Notes: generated from the letters alone by a model not told the origin. Positions 1 to 13,061 are shown, counted from the first letter of the stretch. The stretch: DNA of 64,000 nucleotides from Phoronis australis (GCA_002633005.1 NMRA01000642.1:149874-213873), one strand, 5' to 3'. Translations and numbers: made by a program.

Positions 1-80
1 GTGGCAGTGATGTCTAATAATTGGCAATTTCATGTCATCATAACATCATTTTTTAAATTGAAAGAGGAAGTATGAGTTAC

Positions 81-607
81 CTGTGTGAAGATCTGTGCTC
101 CGTGATACTTTGCGTCAGGTAGATAGTTCCTGTCAAGTGTATTCTTCGCTCCGGTGTTGCACCCGGTCACGCAGTTACCGCAGCCATTACATCTAGGTTG
201 GGGCACACCCACGTGGTTTGACACTCGGCTACTGGAGTCGGTAGTCACCACAATGGGCGTTTTGTAGTGCAAGTCAGAAAGCGATTTCTTCTTAGTGTTC
301 ACTAAGAAATCTCCGAGATCTTCAATGTCGTTTAGATTGCTTCTTTCGATATATTCTGCGACTTTACTCAGCTGTTGTGACTTTGCAGTTGCTTTAGGGT
401 AAACGCTGGGACGTAACATTGTCTTCGCTCTCTCCATGTCAGCTTTAAACCCGTCAAAATCGTCCCTAAAATCTTGCGGCCATTCCTCGTCTAGAAAGAC
501 CCTCTCGTCAGCTTCAATGCAGACGTTGGCATTAATGAGTGACGTTCCTCCAAGACCACACCCCTTTACAACAGTCACGTCCTCGCTCACAACGAATTCG
601 TACAGCC
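81..607 (-). CDS. GMC-family FAD oxidoreductase, downstream exon
   Basis: Second visible exon of a flavoprotein of the glucose-methanol-choline (GMC) family, most like the bacterial cholesterol-oxidase-type branch; such enzymes oxidise an alcohol or sterol using bound FAD. Seen: acceptor tctcatcctag just before 607, then LYEFVV, the GMC signature GCGLGGTSLINANV, and a cysteine cluster of pattern CxxCGxCxxGCxxGAKxTLxxNYL. The exon ends FTQ at 81, followed by gtaact. It joins the upstream exon in frame: that one leaves a single G (phase 1) and this one supplies GG, making a glycine. Together they give 259 codons without a stop. The substrate-binding part and C-terminus lie beyond the left edge. 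The four-cysteine motif recalls a metal or Fe-S site, but that role is inference. Substrate unknown. Confidence 0.85.
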
Positions 608-1345
608 CTAGGATGAGATTTTAAAATGGTGTATTGTTCATCTTCAGCACACATTTACCGGTTGTGTAGTAAATGCTACTGTAGATGTTTAGTAGATGAT
701 TCAGTAAAAGACTTGGAAGCTTCCCTTTACTGGATCCCGTTATCGGACCAGATACATAAAACGTTGCTATAAACCGGAGCATGTCTCGACACAGTTACGT
801 GTACATGTACATGTACAAGGTCTGAGTAACTGCAGCTATTGTTTATGATATCTGCAAAATAACAATGAGATAAAATGAAAGCATTATTCAAAATTTCAAG
901 GTGATTGCTCGCCACTATTCTTATTATCCTTGGTATTGTTTAAAAAAAAATTTTTATTTTTTTCGAAAATTTAAGAGTTCAACTCACACCAAGGTAACGA
1001 TGAGTAATTTTGAGGGATTAAACTATTATCAAGGGACGTATACGGCAATATGGATACATTTGTGCGTTAGTACATGTACATGTATATGTATGAAGAGTGG
1101 GTGGTGTTACAGTACATCATTGCATTTTTCTGGCCAAGGACTAAATCAGGATATGTTTGGAGACGGACACATTTTTCAGGCTTGTCTTTGAGTGAAGAAA
1201 CAAAGAGACACGCATTTTATACACACAAATAACATTCGCAGCGAAATTGAGTACGATATAGGTTAATTGCAGTGGGGATCAATAAAGATTTATTTTCCAT
1301 ATATCGATAGTCATTATGCATCAACTTTTTTGAAAATTTACTAAC
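608..1345 (-). other. Intron of the GMC oxidoreductase gene
   Basis: 738-bp intron. Donor gttagt directly after the FAD exon (position 1345 downward) and acceptor tctcatcctag at 608. It contains self-complementary tacatgtaca tracts near 797-817 and 1072-1085. No other feature is seen. Confidence 0.75.
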
Positions 1346-1595
1346 CTAAGTCATTTCCAGAGACTGTGTGCCCGTCAATTTTCACTTGCATTTCACGGGA
1401 TGCATCAGAAAACGTCTCCGGAAAGTTTCCCGGCAACCATTCCTTCCCCCGCTCCAGAACACAGACGGACTTTCCCGCACGCGCTGCACGTGAGGCAGCG
1501 ATTGAGCCACCGTAGCCTGAACCGATGACGATAACATCGTAAAAGCTATCAACGACTGTCACATCAGCCTCTGATAAATGAGGTACTTCCGGTTC
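1346..1595 (-). CDS. GMC-family FAD oxidoreductase, FAD-binding exon
   Basis: N-terminal Rossmann part of the same protein. It reads DVIVIGSGYGGSIAA, a dinucleotide-binding GxGxxG loop, and about 20 residues later VCVLERG, whose acidic residue normally binds the FAD ribose. The exon is 250 bp, begins in phase 0 after ccttgtttacag and ends in phase 1 at donor gttagt. An alternative is that translation starts inside this open frame, at the ATG whose first base is 1619 (MFGIPCLQ), making this the first coding exon; acceptor and start codon are both plausible and the sequence does not decide. No further upstream exon was recognised. Confidence 0.85.
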
Positions 1596-4500
1596 CTGTA
1601 AACAAGGAATTCCAAACATAGTCAAAACTTAACACTTAGAAAAACGTACAGCTTGGGGTTAATCAACGACAAGTCAAGGCAATAGACCAAGCATGGCAAA
1701 TAAACATGGAAACTCAGACTTCTTATATCTACGGCAGATTTCGATTTACACAATAACTTTATGACAGTCAAAAACCAAGTCTTGAAACAATTCAAGTAAT
1801 CAGCTATGTTCTCTAGTTCTTTTAAAACTCATTATTTGAAATAGTCAATACAAGAACTACACAGACCAAGAGAGGGCCAGGTGGTATTGTATCTGGACTA
1901 CATGCACATGTATTCGAGTCACACAAATATATATTTATGTAATATTAAAAATATTTGAAACTATTGCATTTAAGTCAAGTCCTTCACAATCACTTACAGT
2001 TTCGACAAAAATTGTTAAACATTTTTGGAAGATCTCAATGTTTTTGTAAACACTGGGGGTATTGTTCGAGTGTCTAGAAAAGCGGTGCACTGTGATCCTT
2101 GCAAACCATTCGGACAAAGAAAATATGAACATATGTCTGAGTGTCTCCACGAGAACACAATGGTGGAATATTATCTAAATTAAATCTAAATCTTTTGCTG
2201 TTTAGGAATAACCGTTTCTTGATCCGTATATGTTGATTTTATGCTTGCGTGTAAGCCGAAATGCAGGCCCGTAGAAAAGGCAAGACATATTGAGGGGGGC
2301 ATAAACCATTCCTACTTCACCAAACTACCCAGCCCCCATAGCCACCCCCTCCGCCAATGTCCCCCCGCTCCGTGCTCCCACCAGTTGTACCGAATCTCCC
2401 ACGTCATCAGGTTTGGCGGCAATCCCAGGGACGCACCCTCAAGAGTTGAGTAACGTGAACTAACAAAGTTTCACGGACAGTAAGAATGGGCCCAGGACCA
2501 GTGCACTGACGGTCAACGATCGAGGTCCTGCACCAAGTAACTGTACAGTAGCTGACATCCGACTGTGTGAAAATACGAAATTCCCGATGAAATAAAGCTA
2601 GTCGCCGGTCAGCTTAGCTCGTACCTCGCAGATATCCGTCTGCGCTGGCTCTAAGGTCAAGATTCCTTTTATTGTGATCCAGTTTCAGGGGAACTTCATT
2701 TTGATATGGTCATTATTTGAAGGAGTTTCTTGAAAAGGTGAGTTCCCGAGGACCATGATATAGTGCCATTGGGGCTGTTTCAAAATCCCTAGTTGAAACA
2801 CCACATGCGGTCTACTTTCTGGTGGCTGAAGAATATGATGTAGAGTCTGTCTCAAAAATGAACACTTTGTGGAACTGTCCGACATTCATCAATATCCTTG
2901 AGACTTATTTCAGACAAAAAATAGTTGAGTTTGTTTTGCTCTTTGTGGATATGGTGACAGATCAAATTTTCCCAATGTCAGCCTACAAATAAGTTGATTG
3001 GAGCTCGTCAAATCTTAAAAGATTCGTTTCTAATTGTCAAAAAATCATCTACAATCAGTCAGTTTTCGTAGATACATAAACATGTAAATCAGACTTTATC
3101 GACAATCGATTAAATGTACAGTGACTCAATTCCTTTTTGATCTCCTGTTTGTAACTTAAACGACAGATCTTACACATAAGTCGAAAAAATGCATTTATTG
3201 CCATTTTAATTGTGAGTAAATTTTGGGAATTAGCTGAATTTCATCAATGTCTGAGTTTACTTTAATATTTGGGGACAGGGTTATAGAGTTATTTCCAGCT
3301 TCAACTCCATTCACTGAAACATCATCAGTTCTTAAAAAAATCATCAATGAATCTATCGATTTTGGTAGACACATAAACAAGTAAATCACAAACCAACGAA
3401 TTTGTATATCAAAAATAATGTTATAAGCAACTTCCGCAGGCATGCTCACATATTTTTGACGGGTATATGGGGGCGTATGGGAGATGGGGCATTCGTATTA
3501 AGGTGTATTCTTGCTCAGTCAGAGGTATCTACATGTTAAGTTTGAGCTCCACTGACAAAAAACGCTGAAATCTTTGTTTATGCTTGCGAGAGTTGTTTGA
3601 GTACCCCCGTTCGACATGTACACGGTCATCACAAATAGTAGCGTAGACAGCAGTAACCATCATCAAAAGAGATATCATTTATTCGATGCTATGGGAGACA
3701 GTAACATTATTCCATAGCTAATCATCGGAAATAGTCCTTTTGTGTAGTTCACAAAAACTGGTCATCACATTCTTCATAATTCCACCTTTTCGATGGCAGT
3801 CAATCATATTGTATTTTTCGCATTTTTGGTGGTTTGGGTCGAATGTCTTGATGTTGCTACGCTATGCTGTGCATGAATGTTTTGTGTTTTGATGAATTTG
3901 GAATCTCAACTTCCCTCGTGAAGACTTGTCGGATTTACATGTACAGAGGGCAAAGGGACATTTTCCTTGAACTGCTCCACCGAGAGAGGGTCCCGTCTGA
4001 AATTGGACATCTTAAGACGAAAGGAAAGGTTGTCTTTTGCAACTCCTTGGTCTTAATTTTCGGTAGCAGTATTTCGGAATGAATTTTTGTTCTTCAAATC
4101 TGAATTGTTTACTTGTCCTGATTCTCGTGCATACTACTCAGATGAAGGACGTCATGACTGACGTTAAAAATAAAAAGTAACCATGAACTAGACGCGGGCA
4201 GATTCTCAAGGGTCCACCATTAAGCTTGGAAAAACGTGGAGGTTCATTCCACCGTCGTGAGGTCACAAGACGGTGCATGAAGTGACTTTCTTCAACATGA
4301 AAGCCGGTTGCAAGATTTCACAAAATCAAGAAAATAAAGGTAAACGATTTCACCAATGGGCCTTCTCTCAGTGTGCGTCTCCTTAAGAATTTGTCATTAA
4401 AACATAAAAAAGAGGGCCACTTGAATGTCATCAATGGCCTCCTTCAATGGTGGGACCCCTAAATATGAAAATAACTATATTTTCAAAAATCGGGAATTGC

Positions 4501-5177
4501 GCAGCAATTGATGCTATCCATCGGGTCATCAATTTTTCTCAAGTGATGTGCACTTTCGAGAAAAATATAAAGCGACAGTTGTCTCCGTTATCCCTTGCCA
4601 GAAAGAAATCTCTGGAAAAATCTTGTTCTGAATTCGCAAAATTGACTTACTGACTTTAGAAATTCAGTAAATTAATATACTTTGCAAAAGCTTTGCTTTA
4701 CAAATTTTCTCGATTTTTTTAAATATATATATGAAAGATTACGTGCACGTTTTCAAGTGCGTTTAGACGACCTTTTCGCAAAAGCAAGACCCTAGCAAGG
4801 GTCCTAAAAGGTAAAAATGCACTGCTATAGAGTTGTTATTTTCTCTCTTTTCCCTATTTATCAGTCTTTCTTTTATCGGTCGGTTGCCACGATTTAACCC
4901 TGGCAACTGAAAATTTATGGGAGACATGTGTCCTCCTGACTTGTCCCAGCCCCGGCCACCCGCTTCCTACGACCCTGGGAGGATGTCAGTGGGACTGCAA
5001 AATCTAGAGCGGTGGTATGGATTTTAAAATTATTTCTGAAAGTGACGAAATTCTTTCTTTTATTTTGGTCGGTGAGGAATTCCGGTTGACTATGAAAGTT
5101 AATAATGTAAGATCTCTTGAAGGCTTGGCTGAGAGGATGGCATGGTGCATAAATTACTTTGCCACAGTCCAGGCGTG
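1596..5177. other. Gene-free stretch, minor repeats
   Basis: No coding exon supported. Holds a G/C-rich repeat end (atgcaggcccgtag, 2261-2274) and two diverged copies of a ~63-bp segment (3042-3104 and 3338-3400, sharing aaaatcatc and acataaac-agtaaatca blocks). Otherwise AT-rich with stops in all frames. Confidence 0.5.
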
Positions 5178-5318
5178 CGTTCAGTAGACGCTAGGACCTA
5201 CGCTAGGACCTAGCTAAAACCTAGTCAAAGTCACTTGTCGTTATTCAAAATACACGGCAATACCTCACGTAATCTCGCGAAGTCTTGCTTTTTAGCGAGT
5301 TCCTAGCGTTACTGAACG
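5178..5318. mobile_element. MITE-like element, copy 1 (TIR CGTTCAGTA)
   Basis: A 141-bp non-coding element. Left end cgttcagtagacgctagga and right end tcctagcgttactgaacg are inverted copies of each other apart from an inserted base. It is homologous over its length to 36678-36824, sharing cgctaggacctag, attcaaaatacacg and gaagtcttgctttt. Consistent with a miniature inverted-repeat transposon. No clear target duplication was found. Confidence 0.6.
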
Positions 5319-5759
5319 GGAGGCTGGTCTTGCATTATGTGGTTTGAAGGAGTCAAAGGGGACTTTGTTTAAATAATTGTTTGTGTTTTATGTGTGGGCA
5401 TTTCAGGCACGGTGGACCTTTTTAGTTTGCAAAAGGTCGACACTGGGCAGTTTTCATTATGGCCTCGTCACACGTTAATTAGGGAGAAGGGAAATTTGTA
5501 TGCACAGCGATGACTCACAGCTCTATGACCCTGATATGAGACGGAAATGACGATTGATCTTAAAGAATGGGACTCAAATTCGGATATGTAATCTGGTCCA
5601 GAACCAGAACGCTTCGCGTTACTTTCAATCAAACTTTCAAATCAGGCGTTCTTAAATGATTGATTACAACACATTGCATACTCGGACGGAACTTTTTAGT
5701 CTAAGAATGAATTAGAGCAAAATTTTATTTGGGTTTATTTCTGTGTTTTACTTATATAG

Positions 5760-6035
5760 CTTGAAATGGGAACAGTCCGCTATTCTGATGTTTCAATACG
5801 AAGGTTCACAACTCCGAAAATATCAAAAATTTCGCACTCGGGTGTAATTTTTATACTTTTGCATGCAAAAGTGAACGATACTTCGGTTATTAGATGGACT
5901 GAGGTGTGCACCTACACACAAAACAACGTCCGGGCACTATTGATTTCATGCGCATACGAAATTGCCCACATGCCATACGAACACAGAAAAAATGAGTACG
6001 TCCTTGCATTTGTAAAAGGATCCCGATACCGGATT
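5760..6035 (+). repeat. Dispersed repeat family X, copy 1
   Basis: Shares long blocks with the minus strand of 12290-12605: atgggaac-gtccgctattc, gaaggttcac-actccgaaaat, tacttttgcatgcaaaa, cggttattagatg, aaaaatgagtacg-cttgcattt. The open frame across it is not conserved between the copies, so it is treated as a repeat rather than a gene. Confidence 0.55.
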
Positions 6036-7904
6036 TAACCTACTGACAGGTACTAAAACTGACTTTCCTATCTAGTTCTCTTAAACAAAATAGTGCTCTG
6101 AAACCCTTGAAAAACCTCAAAAGTTTGTTGAAAAATTAGAAACACCATTCAAAGTTTTCTTAACGGGCAAGAGTAACCTACGCTTTTTGCGAATTACACA
6201 GCAAGATAAAAACAGTTTAGGTATACAAACGATTTCCAGGGCATCAAAAACTTCATAAAAATGGATCAAAACATTGGTATAACTGAAAACAGCGAGCGGT
6301 TTAGAGAATTTGTTTCTAGTACTTCGGGGCATGAAGTAGGCAGCGCTCATGATTTTGGAATATAAGGAACTTATCTTGGAGACTTACAATATTTCCCCTG
6401 AAAGAAATAACATCAAGCACTGAAGTCAGAGCAGCTAGGCTCATTCTGATTTGCAAATGGCATCTATTCGATTTTAGTTATGGGTTTACTCTTGTTTTTG
6501 TTGACGTCTGACCTGGCAGTTAAAAACTGAAGTTGTAACGATTTTGAAATTGCACTGTAAGCATGGAAAAACGCAAATTTGGGCAATTAAGGCTTGTATC
6601 ACATTTGTGACGTCATTGATGTGTGGGTAAGCAAACAAGGGAACAATATGTTCACGCACACATCTGCAACTCAGTTTCAAACTGTAAAGCCGCCAAACAT
6701 CGTCGCGCGCATAAGTAGCGAACTTGACAGTGACTTGCACATTGGTAAAATGTGCGAAGCATGGCGACAATAGGTTTACCTCAAGAAACGTCAGTGACGT
6801 ACTTCCGTCGACGTATATCAAGGACAAGACTCGAATCTACCTCTACTTGAAACTTTAGATGCATTCACAAGCTGAACTAATATTATTATGCACAAATGAT
6901 GAAGCACCATGTGAATCGGCAAAAATACGTGCACAAACAGATCCAATGACGTCACGGCAAACGTAATATTGAGCCCTGTGACAGGACCCCGAGGCTTTTT
7001 ATTTACAATTATATCGTTAGATCCAGGCCAACCTCGCCGCAACGGCAACATATTTCCAGTGTTGAAACTTAAGATTAAAATTTGCCGTGCCAAACATGAT
7101 AAACACTCGGACAAAAACAGCGTAGGTCCTTCCAACAAGTGTTTTTCCGCACCCCACTAACAAAAAAGTGATTATAGCACATTTAACCACCGATTCTCTG
7201 TTCTGTAATCCGTATCTGCTGCGTCCTTTTTCATTTTGTTGTAGAGCGGAACTAGTCTAAACTAAAACGAAAAAGAAGTTGGTAAGACGGAAATCTTGCA
7301 TTCAGGTCTGTTTTGTGAAGATTGAATCCGGCCCAGATCCCCAAATCAACCTTTCGCGCGCGCAGCACGTACAGTGAAAGAGAGCCCTACTGCTAGGATG
7401 CAAGTTGCGTGTTGTAAAACAACGACATTGAAAAACATTGGATAAAAGTACTGTTAAACGGGCGCATTGGTAAAGAAAAGTTGATCTAATAAGTCCGTGA
7501 ATAATATTCACTCGAAATTGGAGCCAGTTTTTAATCAATCGGCCGACGAGCTCCGGCTTTTTCTAGCTTCATTTGTATTGCTTTTCGTTGCAAAATTGGC
7601 CGCTCACATTCACAATATGTCGCAAATAACAGTTTTACTATTTATTTACTAGGACTATATTGCTCCCAGATCAGTCGTCCACTCCTGATACATGTACCTC
7701 TATCAATCCCAGCAGGCTTTGCGCTGACTAATAACAGGACATGCGCTATCGTTAAACCAATTCAGCTGCAACTTCGCTATGTCAGAAATACCTACCATTT
7801 GGATCTAAAAGTCATGCAAGTTTTCATAGGAAGCCCCGAGTTATGATGAGGAGGTGTTTTGAGAAGTTCGAACCAGTACTTGATAAACGCAACACTACTC
7901 TTAA
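6036..7904. other. Gene-free stretch
   Basis: Several 60-113-codon open frames overlap on both strands but show no domain, homopolymer-free bias or splice structure. The segment 7700-7785 is a diverged copy of 33575-33660 (shared catgcgc-atcgttaaa-c-att and gcaact-cgctat). Confidence 0.4.
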
Positions 7905-7964
7905 GCGGATGTGGGTGGTTGCCGTTATCTATTAAACTAGATAACGGCAACAGCCCACATTCGC
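7905..7964. repeat. 27-bp near-perfect hairpin
   Basis: Arms 7905-7931 and 7938-7964 are inverted copies matching at 24 of 27 positions (core gttgccgttatcta / tagataacggcaac) around a 6-base loop, ttaaac. Could be a foldback element or a small structured RNA; nothing here decides between them. Confidence 0.6.
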
Positions 7965-8639
7965 TCAGTGCAGAGTCGTTTGAGCATGAATTAGCTACAC
8001 CCAACACACGCTATGAAAGTACGCTCCTTTTCTAACTAGTTGTATTCTTCTAAGCCCCATATTTCTCCTTCATAGCACAAGGTAGAGTAAAGTGTGTTAT
8101 TAAATATCTCAAGAGTTACACGCTGGTGAAACATGGTCACGCTTCCTTGTAGCTTGTCGACTGTAATGGCGAACTTCGTGGCTTGGGCTGACAGGGTCTG
8201 AGTAGCCATAATCCACAATTACTTTGGCGTGAACACAACATCAATACACTTGTAACTGGAAACCACTTGGAGTTCAATAAGCATTGTAATCATTTTAAAT
8301 GAAGAAGAATACATGCGTTTGCTGACTGGTAGACGATGTAACAGTAGATTTGGAAGCACAAAAGATTTGAAGAGAATTTCAAGATTATGGAGTTGAGAAG
8401 ACGATTCTTAGTGAATTCCTTAATTTATGTACTTTTTGAACGAATTCGCAACTGCAAGGAGTAAATGTAGGCTAGTTCATAGCAAGCTAATACGTTTATG
8501 TGTTTTAAGAATAACCTCCCCACTGAGTGGTAGATCCGGCATCGGATTTGTTTGAAAATTGAGCTTATGTCATTAGTGTTAAGATTGACACTATTTCAGT
8601 ATGATATTTCATATTCTATTTGAGAGACCAGTAAGACAG

Positions 8640-9460
8640 TTTGTTTAGTCCAGTTTGTAACTTAAAAGAGTAAAGAGGAGACTCGTTTGAGAATGGGTAG
8701 ATAATTATATTGTCGTCAGAGTGTAAGAACGTTTTAGAATTAATTTGTCCTGAGAGATCTTTGATGCACAGTAAAAAGAGCTAACGGCCTAATGCGCAAC
8801 CCTGTGGTACTCCTGCATGTATGTAACCTGGGGCGGACAAGGGTGGTAACTGAGACACCCTCAATTTGGACTTTATAATTTCGGCATTAATCGAGGGGAG
8901 TGCCTGAGAAACCATAAGATTTTAATTTATGTATAAGTATCGGGGAACGGCATCAAATGCTGACGCAATGTCTAAAAATACGGATCTCTAAAACTGGAGG
9001 TGGGTTTAATGCAAAATTTCTGTAAGTTGCGACACAGTGCGGGTGCAAGGCATGTATCCAAATTGGTGACAATAGGTGAGGTTTTGTGACGAGAGGTGAT
9101 CAAACATGTGCTGCTGAGAAGAGTTATGGGGCGATAGTTGGCATTGTCTGTTTTGGGCTTCTATTTGTGTATTGGTATCATAAACCGAGTTTCCAGCCAG
9201 TAGAACATTTTCTATATTGAAGTATTGTGCTGTATAAAGTTGTCAGATTAGCTATATGCTCTCTTGATACTATCTTGATCATTTTATTAGTTAATAGACC
9301 GGTACCGTTGTCTTTGTTCTCGTCAATATTTAGCCTACAGTGTAGTTTTAAATCCCCGAATGGTTGGGTTGCTTGTCAAAAAGAGGTGTTCCAGTATTCT
9401 GTTTGGGAAATCGGGACAGTTTTTTGGTGGTGAAATGTAACTCTTGGAAGTGAAATACTT
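8640..9460 (-). mobile_element. Decayed LINE reverse transcriptase
   Basis: Minus-strand remnant of a non-LTR retrotransposon reverse transcriptase, readable in blocks despite stops and frameshifts. In order: NANYRPITLLSS (about 9151-9118), GYMPCTRTVSQLTEIL (about 9071), FLDIASAFDAVP (about 8981-8943, catalytic motif A with its aspartate), AGVPQGCALG (about 8812-8784), and a motif-C equivalent, HSDDNIIIY (about 8721-8698), that keeps the DD pair. An upstream LTTLYS...WKLG block (about 9280-9190) fits the region just before the RT core. No endonuclease or 3' tail was recognised. Dead copy; the clade is not assigned. Confidence 0.75.
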
Positions 9461-11754
9461 CAGAAATGGCGTACTTTTTAGCTTTGGATAACGCCTGAGT
9501 GTTGGCTTCCTTTGAATGAAACTGTTGGAGAATGATGACTGATTTACCTGTCCTCAAATTGTGTTTACTACATGTATATCCCAGTATTCCTTCGAGGTTT
9601 TGGATACATTGTTGATGTTGGAGATAATTCTCATGTTATAATCTGGCTGCCCACGGGGAACTAGGACGCAAACTCGTCGCATTGACGTCGGTATATAGGC
9701 GTATCCATCGTTCAGTAATAAAGATGATGGTAAAAAAATCGGCAACAGGTTGATGTGCCTAGAAGGTAAGATATCCGTGCCACCTGTATTGTTATATCCA
9801 ACAAAAGAAAGCAATGGTAGCGTCCCATAGGCGGTAACCATGCGGCGCGCTTAAGCCCGTTGCATGAATCGCGCAAGTTAAAGATTGCGAAATCCATACG
9901 ACATCATTTGGCCTGGGCTTGTCCTTTTAATAAGTTATTCCACACTGTTGCAATGTTCGTTGTAAAACTTAAACGTGTATAAGTTATAAGATTAGTTTTC
10001 TGACCATTCTGCACAGTCTATTTCTTTTATTTATTTCACAGTTAATATTGTTTTCACGGTTGATGAGATTTTGTTATCAAGTGTGTTATAGAGTGACTAT
10101 GATATTCATGAGCATTAGTATTTCTGCCCAGTCAAATGTTGTGTCGGTGTGAAGATTGTCTATGCTAGAGAGGCTGTAATTCCAGATATTTTTGATAATG
10201 TCGAGTTCTTTAGGTGAGCAATTAACTACATGTATGTGTATAGAGTCCTCGTTTTGTTTGTTTATGCTGTTGTCAGGCTGGAGGTCTTAGGTGCTATGTT
10301 TAAATTAACAAACCTCTTCTTTCTTATTTTGTTTCACTTTGAAGGATGACCATCTGAGCGATGCTTATCCAACAACAGTCTCCAAATACTTGACTTTTGA
10401 ACTACAGGAGCGCAATTATAGAGTCAGAAGTAATAATACGATATAGATACATGTACATGTATGAACAAAATGTGGACGGAAATTTCAGGGTCACTGAAAA
10501 TTGTATAAGATGGTAGTCTCAGAAAACTATACAGTTGTGACGAAACATTCGTCATGCACTTCTTTGGGAACCAACACAAGCCGTAATAATAACTACACAC
10601 GGTCACACTTGCTTCTCACGTTGTATACAAACCTGAAGGTCATAATGCAAGGAAATAGTTTGTTCCTAAAACTAGAAATCGAAAGAAAAAATAAATGAAT
10701 ATACAACACACCTACTAAAATTTGAAAATGGTACAGAATATTTTTTGTACATATCCACAACTATACAGTGCATGGGTGCATTTGATATGAAATGAAAAGA
10801 AGTTCTCAAATACCAATTTTCTCTCCTACTGTGAGTGAACTTTTTTCTCCATGCTTTGCGTTTAGCTGAACAGCCCAAGGATAGGACAGGCCCGTAGCCA
10901 CGAGGGGGAGGGAGGGTTCGGGGGTTCGATCGAACACCCCCTCCGAGGAAAAAGTCCAGCCCTTGCCTATCCGATGAGAATACGATAGGGTTTACTATAT
11001 TGACAAAATAAATGTTGTAACTACAGGTTCTACTAACCACAATCATAACCAAGTTAACAGTAATTTTGAATTTTCTTCTGATGTAAAGCGCTTTACATAA
11101 TCATCGGGTCGTATCCGGCCCGAGTGGTGACTGCGTAGATGTTGAGTGGAGGAGGCTTTATGTTATTCATCGGCATTGAAAGAGCGTGGTCTCTACATCA
11201 CAGGGTAGCGAGGAAGTCTAGAAATAAATGCCAATGCCTAGCCCAAACTTTATGGCATCGAGAGAGATCCACAAAAGTAGTGCGGTGTTAATGCCTTTTA
11301 AATCGACCAAGAAACACAACAGCAGAAAATGGGTTTGTTATTTGCTACTTTGGTGTATTTTCTAGCATTGAGCATGGATAAAGTGCAGGCATTTTCAAAT
11401 TTCGAATTTAAAGTGATCGCCAAATATCTTGATCATCAAGTGACCACTTTGATTGTGGATTGGTGGATTGACATGCATGCGTGTACACGTGTGTGCGTTT
11501 CCGTTCTTTTAAATTCAGTACACAACGACAGTACACTGACTACTCTGTCGTTTTTCAAAAATCAGACATTTAGATACCCCGTTTCCTTGCGCTGAAAAAT
11601 CCCCGCATGTTCACATTATTTGGCAAGTCTAGACCTAATTAAAATTGGTTAATGAAGAAAGCCTTCTCTTGTCAGTCAATGTCAATGGTAAACAGCGTCA
11701 CAGATTTCATACGAGCAACAATTTTGATGGAAAATATTTCCAAGGTTACATGTA
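9461..11754. other. Gene-free stretch with repeat ends
   Basis: The right part of 9461-9560 may still be LINE. A G/C-rich repeat end occurs at 10887-10945: caggcccgtagcc followed by a run ending in the palindrome gttcgatcgaac. A tacatgtaca tract lies near 10450. No gene supported. Confidence 0.4.
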
Positions 11755-11850
11755 CATGACCGAAGGTTCACTTCTCCGAAGATTCGCTACCTTCAAAGGT
11801 TCACCACTCCCCGAATTCCGAAACCAGAACTGCAACATTTCATTTCTCTG
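11755..11850 (+). repeat. Family X fragment (ttccgaaggttcac motif)
   Basis: Short stretch with repeated gaaggttcac/ctccgaa blocks like those in 12506-12580 and 5800-5820. A partial copy of the family X repeat. Confidence 0.45.
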
Positions 11851-12289
11851 ATTTTCTGATAATAATTCAGAACTGAAAATGAAAAAGGTATTGTATTTGT
11901 GTCTATTTAGTAACCATTGAAAGGGTGTGCAAGAGTTGGATAGTCCGAAAAGGTTTATTTACATTGTTTACAAAAGAGTTCAGTTCCAATCACTGGCAAT
12001 CTTGATTCTTGAATCCAACTAAAGACTCATTCTCAATTAGGGACGATATGTGAAGCACGGGTCCAGCGACCGTCACGGCGGTTTTAAATATAAAAAAACT
12101 GAATGAGACTTCGAGAAGGGTAGCTTACTAACTACATTTCGTTTCAATCCGGCCGTGCGAGTAGTTCTGGTGGGCGAGGTCGAAGCGCAGCGGCCTCAAA
12201 CTTTTTTGTCGCGTTGTGAGATGATGCGATCTTGACTTGAAATACATATAGTTGAATGTATCGTGGTCGATAATTCAACAACCTTCCTA

Positions 12290-12605
12290 CTTCATATTCT
12301 TTTAGAAATGCAAGTCCGTACTCATTTTTTCGCATTCGTAAGACATGCGGACAATATTTCACATACACATGGAATCCAAACAAAGTGATTTATTAGCCGG
12401 GTGTATTGTTGTCGGTATAGTTGCATCTAATAACCGATGTGTCGATTATTTTTGCATGTAAAAGTACAGCAATTACAGCTGATTCAGAAATTTTAGACAT
12501 TTTCGGAGAAGTGAACTTTCGGAGTGGCGAACCTTCGAAGTGGTGAACCTTCGGAACAGTGAACCGGCGGAATAGTGGGCAGTTCCCATTTCCAGCAATG
12601 TAAGC
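12290..12605 (-). repeat. Dispersed repeat family X, copy 2 (inverted)
   Basis: Inverted homologue of 5760-6035; see that entry for shared blocks. Includes a four-copy ~17-bp minisatellite at 12506-12580 (unit close to gtgaaccttcggagtgg). Confidence 0.55.
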
Positions 12606-13061
12606 AACTTTTAACAAAAATACGATAACAAATTACATCAAGTCATTCTTCGACTTAATATTTCCATCGGAGTATGTGATGAGGTGTAATCACTCATTTA
12701 AAAATGCCCGATTTGAAGGTTTGGCTGCACGTAACGCCCTGTGGAGAATTTCTCGCTTAAATTGGTCACCACTCAGATTCCCTTTGCCCCAGACAAATTT
12801 TATGATACCTATTCAGCTCGCCCTTTGTATTGATGTAGATTGGAGCTAATGAAGTCGAAAAGTAGTAGCTAGCACTAATGTCTCAAGAATGATGGTTGTT
12901 AGTACACCCAAATTAGTGTCCTCTGGTATTTGCACAAAGTTACAGCCTGCGACCGTAGAGAGTAGTTTTAACTTGGTACATTTTGAATATTACAAAATGA
13001 CTAAAAAATTTTTATTGATGTTTATCTTGATCATAGACAGCTTCCAAAAAGAACGATGGTT

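Noticed and set aside
797-817. gtacatgtacatgtacat tract as a regulatory palindrome
   Set aside because: The same self-complementary tract recurs at many unrelated places in the window, so it is treated as a genome-wide simple repeat.
6486-7138. Two overlapping minus-strand frames of 113 and 106 codons
   Set aside because: Cysteine- and isoleucine-rich random-looking composition, different frames, no domain.
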